DNA of 64,000 nucleotides from Opisthorchis felineus (taxonomy: Eukaryota; Platyhelminthes; Trematoda; Opisthorchiida; Opisthorchiidae): NCBI GenBank assembly GCA_004794785.1, contig SJOL01006595.1, positions 189,294 through 253,293 on the forward strand, read 5' to 3'. Shown piece by piece: positions 57,001 through 64,000 of this stretch. A model generated the notes under the pieces. It saw nothing but the letters and a program-made list of their open reading frames with translations, was not told the origin of the DNA and did not search any database. The translations under genes and the position numbers were made by a program. Positions within the stretch are counted from its first letter, which is position 1, and every line of letters starts with the position of its first letter.

Positions 57001-60000
57001 GCCAACATGTGTTTTTGGTACATCAAGTCCAAATATTTCAAAACCTGTAGGAAGCCCGTAAGTGCAGAAAAATAGAAAGGGATCACAAATAATCCAGTTG
57101 TTTCGTTTCATGTGCGGATATCCCTTCGTATTCTGGAGCTAGGCGAACATCCTCAAAATCAGTTACCTTCCCCAATGGCTTGGCGTCTCCGTACCAGGCC
57201 CGTTATTGCACCCCTATTTCCTCTGCTGAACTAACAACTATCACTGATCATAATAGCAAACTACACTTTGCAGCAGTTTGTTAGAAGCTTTGAAAAAAAG
57301 GACCACATGGACATGGTCGATACCTCATTTTGTCAGATACAACCAAGTAACTTACTGCTTTTACTTTCTTCTGATCTCTACCATACCCAATATTTTGGAT
57401 AAATTAAGCCTAATTGCCTGGGTCGTGAGTAGTTTATACAAAACATTCCTGGTTAAACCATATTCAGTTACTTGTGAAGATGGGCTCCGTCCTATATTGA
57501 TCTGCCTATTGAAGAACCGTCACCGATATCTCTCTAAAATCCTTGACAATCTGCTGCATTGGTAACAATTTTCGGGACCTATGTGTGTGGTTTGTTTCAT
57601 TCCTACCACCAAACCTCTCTTTCTGATGATTGTAACTACCCACTGCCTCTGTGAAGAAGTTTATATTGACCCCGTTTCCTGTTTCGAGTCCGCGCGCGGC
57701 ATGTAGGAGCTGTGAAATTCCTCACTGCCCGGTTTCCATGGTTTGCTTTCGACCTTTCACACACACTTTCATGCACACACTGGGCTTTTCCTCGGTAAAC
57801 CATAGTACTCCAAAGTGTGGGATGGACTGTATCAGGAAGCAACAAAAAGCTCCCAATCTGTGTGAACGCTAATTTACGATTAATTTTGAACAGGAATGAT
57901 TATTCTTTGCGACACTTGTGAATCACGCCAAACCGGCACTGACAACCAGCACGTGCTCCGAACTTTCATCAACGGTGTGTCCTGAGTTGCAACTCACGGT
58001 TGATCGGTGGATGGTTTAACTGAAGAGTTAGACCATTTCTTCCAGACAAACACCCGTTGTCCTGTTTATCGACTGAAGTGTCACCGTCCTTCATATTGGT
58101 GGAAATATCTTTAAGCGACGCCATTAGCAGGAAATTCTTATCAAGAACTACGTGAACCATATATCTATTGGGACTTCTCTCATAGGAATTGATAATCCCT
58201 AGGGCCGAAAAGTTTCCTGGCTTCCATCAGGAAGCTTGGGTTGGGATCGCCATAGCAACCTGTGGAATGTTGTAAACGTGAGCAGCAGTTCGTCGGGCCA
58301 AATTAAAAGATCCCAAGTTATCGCTTATCTTCTCACTAAGCGCTTCAGGAAGATGAGTACTGTATAACAAACCGTGGAAGGTTAAAGTAAGAAAATACCC
58401 TCGAAGAAGTTGCATGCGTCCACCGATTCTCCACCGTCCACCGATTTGTAAAACAGACTCTGCTGTGAAACAGTCATTCCAATGTTTAGTATTATTGCTC
58501 GGGAGATTGGTGATTCAGGCCTTTTTATGATGCTAATCAGATTTCGGACATATATGCAGATTTGCGCTACAACTAACCTTTAACAGTTCTCAACATCTGC
58601 TGCCCTACGTACGATCAATATGCGAGGAGTTCACATCCTCCGTGAACGCCACATCAGGTGGTGAGTGGTCAATATCTCACATTGCTGTTTGTTCGAGATA
58701 GGTATTGGCATCACAACAGATTTCGACGGTCGCAAAAAGTGTGACTGGGTAATTTCGGGAATGCTGATCTTCGATCTTCTCGCGGGAAATCTTCCTGGTC
58801 GAACAAGGGGGAGCGCTTCTTTTGACGCAGAGTTCCCTCAGAGTGATAGCAGCTCGTTTACGCGCTTGACTTCCCCAATTCGTCTGACATTACTTCATAC
58901 CGGACCGGTTAGTACACAGTTTTCAGGCTGAAATTTCAAGGGAGAAAAGGGCAGACTTATCTTGGCTGGGTTAATTACACAGTGAAACTCAAATGCCATC
59001 TCGTTACGTCGGATCTTTTAGAAACTTCCCGGATGATTTTTTCCCGTTGGTTTGAAAGTCAAGGCATCATTTCGCTTGCTGTTTATTGTTTGCCGCAGAT
59101 GAAGCAAATCACTGTCAAAAGACTGCAATTGGCAGCACAGTTCAGTAGGGACAGAGTAGTAGGTTCTGATCCCCTAGACAGTCACATTCAGACAGAAAAT
59201 GAAAGAGTACAACAGTATTCCGACGAAATGCAGATATTAATTCACGGGGTGAGCGGTGTGGGATGTAGTCGGGATGCGTAGTAATGTGGATGTTTTTTGT
59301 TTTGGGATGGCGCCGTCAGCTAGATGAGTTTTAGTTCATTCCGGTCATCAGGTATCCTGGTATGTGCTCAACTATTCTTTGATGGGAATAGAGGTCCAAC
59401 ATCACAATCGTCGCTGAATCGATAGAGTGTATGGGCGACAGGATGTTGGACTCCCCAAGTCGGGGACCGGTGTATCTAAAATGATTTGGCTGGGAAGCTG
59501 CGATTCGGTTGCAGGTTTTTCCATCTTTGCAAATATATGACCTCTGTTTTTGGCCTCTATTTTGGCAACCTGATATATCTTATGCTTATCATTCGAAGGA
59601 TCCTCTGTAAGTCGAATTGGTTTTACACCGTTTTCAGATTATCAGAATTCAATTCACTGTGCTGCGTTAAAGAATGTTTGCCAAACCACATTTTCAGGTC
59701 TGCACAAACAGCCGGGCCAAACCCAACACGGAACCATTCGTTATCGCCACTGTGTGGGACTCTTTTATATAAACGCCGTCAAAAGGCTGTCATATTTTCG
59801 CACACAACAGAGGAAATGGGAGCCCTAGGAGATATTACTTACTCGATTGGGCAACTGCAAATAATTAATTGTGGGAGTCCAAGACAGCTCATTTCCAGGA
59901 GCCAAAATTTCTGTCGCCTGTAGGCTCTATTGACTTAACTGCAATTGCTCCGATAGACCACAGCTTCCCTTAGAATACATGCCGTAAATAAAACCAACTA

Positions 60001-60919
60001 CTGTTCACCTAACAGCCATTCCATAACTCGGAGCACGGCACCACCAGTCGCAAGACACTTTCCGACTACGGGCAATGTACAAACTACCGTCACGCAGTCA
60101 AAAACCCCGAATGCTAGGATTCAGCTACGAAATTTTGAACGGCGTAGAAAAATGATATTTGTGTACACAGAAGCTATTTTATGAAAATATTCGTTTACAT
60201 TTGACCTGGCTGTTTCTGAATCTCCCTCCGTTTGAGTGATCTTGTGTGCATTTTTTGGTTTCTCCCTATATGAATGCACAGATACATATTTCCTGCAAAT
60301 GACTTTTGAAAACAGAAGTAATAAAAGCGTCTTGTTCACTCTGTTGTGAGCAATATTCGGTGAAAAACATACTGGTCTCTGTAGCGCAAGCTCATCATAA
60401 CTAGAGTACCTTGGTGTACAAAAATGAGGCTCAAAACCTAAACTATGCTAACCATTTTCCTTAGATCGATATTTTACTGCACCTAATCTTGGTGTTAGAA
60501 GCATTATTTACGTCAACACTGTACCATTAGATAGTTGTTTTTTATTCAAGCAGCAATGGAAGTTCGTATTTCTTACCATCATGAAGGGTAAACATTACCG
60601 TTCTAATCTGTTTGATCCCCTTAGTTCCTGAAACGAGAGGTTCAACTACACGTAACATTAAAGAAATACTTGTTTCAAGTTCAGTAAGAACCTCCCCTAA
60701 CTTCTCGTAATTCACTGAATTATACTGTACGGAACTTCGTTTTGATGTTCACAGCCTTCCCGGGGTGGATGTGGATGTTTTGAACGTCCAAACAAAGGAC
60801 CATAAGTGACTCACGTGATGCGCAGATGTTCTCACTGACGGCACTCGGACATAACATTTTAGAATCTACTCGTTTCGTTAAACATCATGATAGGTTGAGC
60901 CGGTGTTGGGCCATTCACC
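51022..60919. other. 5' flank of the iGluR gene, no recognised gene
   Basis: Short open frames lie on both strands, none recognised. The longest is 145 codons at 59486-59923 (+), with no identifiable family. Imperfect GATAGAT units occur near 53245-53285. A B-box-like GGTTCAGTCCC at 56087-56097 may be part of a decayed SINE. Upstream regulatory elements of the receptor gene could lie here but cannot be assigned by eye. Confidence 0.4.
59486..59923 (+). other. Unrecognised 145-codon open frame
   Basis: ATG-to-TAG frame with a hydrophobic stretch near the start (SVFGLYFGNLIYLMLIIRR), followed by Cys-rich and polar sequence. No known motif was seen. An acceptor-like ccacattttcag occurs inside it near 59697. 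It could be chance or an exon; there is no supporting context. Confidence 0.15.
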
Positions 60920-61276
60920 ATGCTTATTTGTTTCGTTCAATGGACTCAAAACAACCATGTTTCAATTTGCCTTAATTTCACCATCAAATTGGCACGATTA
61001 TTTGTTGTCTTCGCTACCGTCTCACAACTAACTGTTCCAACTCCCTCTCCTCCCCGCGGGCTGTTCGCTCCTATCCTTCCTGTCTCACACCCTCCCCGCC
61101 TATCGGACTTGGTTTATCCTGGGTACCAAGGCAACAGTTTGACCGCTAGCCTTCGGTGGTATCCTTCCAGCTGCCAGCTGGTCATACATTTCCCGTGTTC
61201 GTTAATCGATCAACAAATCCTGCCGCAACAGTACAACCACCATCACCAGCAGATGGCATCGTCCTGTCAGCATGAG
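60920..61276 (+). CDS. Possible exon of an unknown protein, transcription-factor-like composition
   Basis: A 119-codon open frame with a locally GC-rich, Pro/Ser/Leu-rich middle (VPTPSPPRGLFAPILP, RLSDLVYPGYQGNSL) and a His/Gln run (QQYNHHHQQMASS). It ends at a GAG|GTGCGT donor-like site at 61277. Such composition is common in the disordered parts of transcription factors. No DNA-binding domain is present and no acceptor AG lies within the pyrimidine-rich start, so the left edge is uncertain. Family unknown. Confidence 0.3.
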
Positions 61277-64000
61277 GTGCGTAACTCCATATGGTTATGC
61301 GTGTGAGTGTGTGTTGCGAATAGGAATGCTTTTTCAAGATAACTGTCCTTAGATCTATACACAGGGTAAACTGACTCGGTTCTGTGGCTGTCACTATGTG
61401 ACCTAATAACTGATAATTCTCATAAGGATTGTCTGGTTACTATGTGCTCAGGTGGGTCTAAACAACTCCAGGTACATATAAGGCCAATTGAGATTGTGTT
61501 GGTGTGTCCATCTGTTACATTCCTCATGTAGAGTAGTTTAACTACTCAGTATAAATGTCATCTATGAAATTAAATTGACCGAACACCTGGTTTTTCTGGC
61601 ATGTTATGTAGCAAGGTAAAAAGCGACGGTTTTATATTTCTGATGAGCTTAGTTGTACTGCTTTAGCCACCACAATTCAGTGCGGACAATCAGGCAAATA
61701 AACTGATTTGACATGGTGATGGATTTAGGTGTGTGACCCATCTAGGATTGTTACTGCAAATGACAGATCTATTAATCAAGGCAGGAGTCCCCACCCATCG
61801 TTAAAGTACATTTCAATAGCTGGTAGCACTGACTGTGAAACCTAGTGGAAACCACAGTTATGTGAACAAGAAAAGTCTCCAAAGTAAAATACAACAGGTA
61901 AATAGACAATTCAACAGATTGCAATCTTTATTTCTCTAGAAAGAGAATAAAATTTGTTAGTCATTCCACTCTATTAATGAGGACCACAAAATAGTTGGCC
62001 TTCTTCATTCATGAGCGTGCGAGCATCGATGTGTTTCCACAATGAAAAAGAAATAGCTGGATGTACGTTCGGTGACACGTTGTAATCCCGTTTGTGGAGA
62101 AACAGGTTAGAGGTATTCGGTCATATCTTATACTTAGAACATTTATTCTGCATAATAAAAAATGAACACTGTCTACCAAGATTGTCGTCTGGCCCAAAAT
62201 GATGAAAAGTTTTTCCTGATGGGTTGAACCCGGATCAGTTTTGTGCCATCTCAGATGTAAAGTACAAACCCTTTTCAACAGGCGTTGATCAGATCGATCA
62301 GGGACAACTGCTTCACAGAGGTAGGAATTAGAGATTGTTGTGCATGTTCCCCTAAAAAAGTATCTATATATTACCCTTGCAGCAACCGTTTAAACCTGGG
62401 GGTGGTCAGACTGTTAAAACGTTACAAAAAGGATGACCGTTAGAAATATGACCAAATAAAAGATCTTTCAACGCATCACAGTAATAAAAGAAGCTTGACA
62501 ACATCGGTCAACAGATCAAGCAATAGTGACCCGTCAAGCGTGGTGGTAGCTCCAGAGGGTGAGTGTTTGATCTTATTTGGCTACATTCAGAATCTTCAGT
62601 GAAATCTGTAGGCCTTTTTGAAGGCAAGTTTGAACTTGCGAGAGTGATTTGGTTTTGAGGTAAAGGTGCTCTGGGTTCCCGAAAGCCTAAGCCATGTAAT
62701 CGCTATTGTGTTCAATGAGAGACGAAATAGATGCAGGTGATTAATTTATCGTTTGCAAAACTTGTTCAGCCGATGCATGTTCCAGAGGTTGCAGGCTGAA
62801 ATTCACCATCAAAGAATTGAGTATCCTTTCCCACCACTTGGTGTGTTCCAATAAAGACGACGGCGCACGTGTGACTGAGTTTCACTGAGTTTCTCACCTG
62901 TACCATGGAGACAGACAAAATTCCAAACTCCTGACTTCTGGGTTTGTTGTTGAACATTTTGTCTCACTTTGACCTGCACATTTTTTCCGTTTAATTTGTC
63001 CGATAGCACACTCCCCTTTCTGTGTCACATCCTGTGTTGCTAACTGCCCAAGGTTCAATCTAACCGTAATCTTTCCTTCAATTCTGCTCATTATTTACTG
63101 TTAATTTCTTATAGAACCACGGTCTACCTGTCTATACTGTCTGCTCACGTCTAATTCAATATATTGTTTGCTGCCCAATTGCGACTACTGAACAAACGCA
63201 GATGAAGTTCGTAGAATTCGGTTTCGCCGTAATTATTACTGACCGTCCGTTGTTGAATTAGACTACACGTTACCTGTCAGATAGGACACCTAGATTGTGC
63301 TTTTAGGCTAATCAACCAATTCCTTGCCTTGAGATCACGGCCTTAGCACGGGATCATACAGTACTTCTTTATGCTTTAAAATAAGAGAGCTTAAAGGTTG
63401 ACCCTCTGCATCAATCGTTGGTGACATTTCTGAATGTCACTTTTCTGAACCTTGGTCAAGTCTTCCGGCTTCTATCAGGATACGGATAAGGGTCAACAAT
63501 AATACATGATAGCACAACAAACTCAGAAAGGTGGATGGGGTTTACGAACCCCTTTTATTAGTGCAGAACTCATGGGGTGGATGGAAACTGTTCACTTTTG
63601 AATTGCTCGCATACACCATGTCCAACTACTCTGTGACTGCACTCACGTTACGTTCAACGCTTCTCGTATGGATAGGGGATTTACTATTGCACACCGAATC
63701 GCTGCGCAACTTTCTAAACCTTACGTTACATTATCATCCCCTGCACTCCGCTCGGCTTGAAGCATCTTCACCGTTTGAAAGTATGAAATAATCAGTTTGG
63801 CTTTGACTAACCGGCTGGTTTGTACCACTAGAGAAATATGCATTTCAAGCCGGTTCCAGATAGTGAAGACTAGCACTTAGTCAAACACTTTAATCGTTAC
63901 GGCCTATAGGAATGCCTCCTGAAAGTACAAACAGAGCTACAACTTAAAAAAACTAATGCCCCTCGCCGTAGGAGGAGCACACCCTAAGGTCGGTGATCCA
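61277..64000. other. Right edge of the window, no recognised gene
   Basis: Unrecognised short frames only. One near 62766-63091 (-) is open in all three frames up to a CAG|GTGAGA site, which suggests biased composition more than coding. An 86-codon frame at 63531-63791 (+) has no recognisable motif. Confidence 0.4.

Noticed and set aside
57969..58160. 63-codon minus-strand frame ending at C|GTGAGT in phase 1, considered as exon 1 of the receptor
   Set aside because: It has no hydrophobic segment, and the join would put Arg where a Gly-like strand is expected. The frame at 51013-50932 fits better and is closer.
58227..58415. Minus-strand frame containing YNIPQVAMAIP, similar to an amino-terminal-domain strand
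   Set aside because: The match is a few residues only, the receptor's own Ile-Pro-His strand is already in exon 3, and there are no clear splice sites.
60121..60339. Minus-strand frame with a leucine-rich start resembling a signal peptide
   Set aside because: It begins with GTG and not ATG, and no donor in the required phase was found.
62809..63009. Minus-strand frame ending G|GTGAGA, also phase-compatible as a first exon
   Set aside because: All three frames are open there, the sequence has no signal peptide, and it is about 14 kb further upstream than the better candidate.
1..64000. CRISPR arrays, bacterial operons, rRNA, complete tRNA genes
   Set aside because: None seen. The splice sites, intron lengths and retroelements are those of an animal nuclear genome.

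Overview
This is animal nuclear DNA, about 42% GC by eye, with long introns, GT-AG splice sites, microsatellites and decayed non-LTR retrotransposons. There is no bacterial gene organisation. A flatworm, probably a digenean trematode, is my best guess. It rests on the strongly diverged receptor, the long introns, a splice acceptor just upstream of the start codon that would suit spliced-leader trans-splicing, and R2-like and CR1-like elements. That is inference, not proof.

The main content is one gene on the minus strand from about 51019 down to 5912: an ionotropic glutamate receptor (iGluR) subunit that I assembled from 14 coding exons. All 13 junctions keep the reading frame. The product is about 950 residues: a short possible signal segment, an amino-terminal domain, S1, M1, a pore loop, M3, S2, M4 and a cytoplasmic tail of about 80 residues. 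The pocket keeps the iGluR S1 arginine and an NMDA-receptor-type S2 aspartate. The gate motif at the end of M3 (normally SYTANLAAF) and the Q/R site of the pore loop are very diverged.

Layout. Positions 1-5911 are the 3' flank, with two broken CR1-like LINE fragments at 2.5 and 3.1-3.75 kb. Positions 5912-7082 hold exons 14 and 13 (M4, S2). Positions 7083-19016 are a 12 kb intron. Positions 19017-28302 hold exons 12-9 (M3, M1/pore, S1). Positions 32153-32493 hold exons 8 and 7. Positions 33.7-36.4 kb hold a degenerate R2-like retrotransposon in intron 6, antisense to the gene. Positions 38088-49157 hold exons 6-2 (amino-terminal domain), with a second, more eroded R2-like copy at 45.9-47.9 kb in intron 2. 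A (TA)19 palindrome lies in intron 1. Exon 1 is at 50932-51019. Positions 51020-64000 are the 5' flank, where I recognise no gene; there is one possible transcription-factor-like exon at 60.9-61.3 kb.

No tRNA gene, rRNA, CRISPR array or origin was recognised. Splice sites and exon joins were read by eye and by protein logic; none was checked against RNA or a database.
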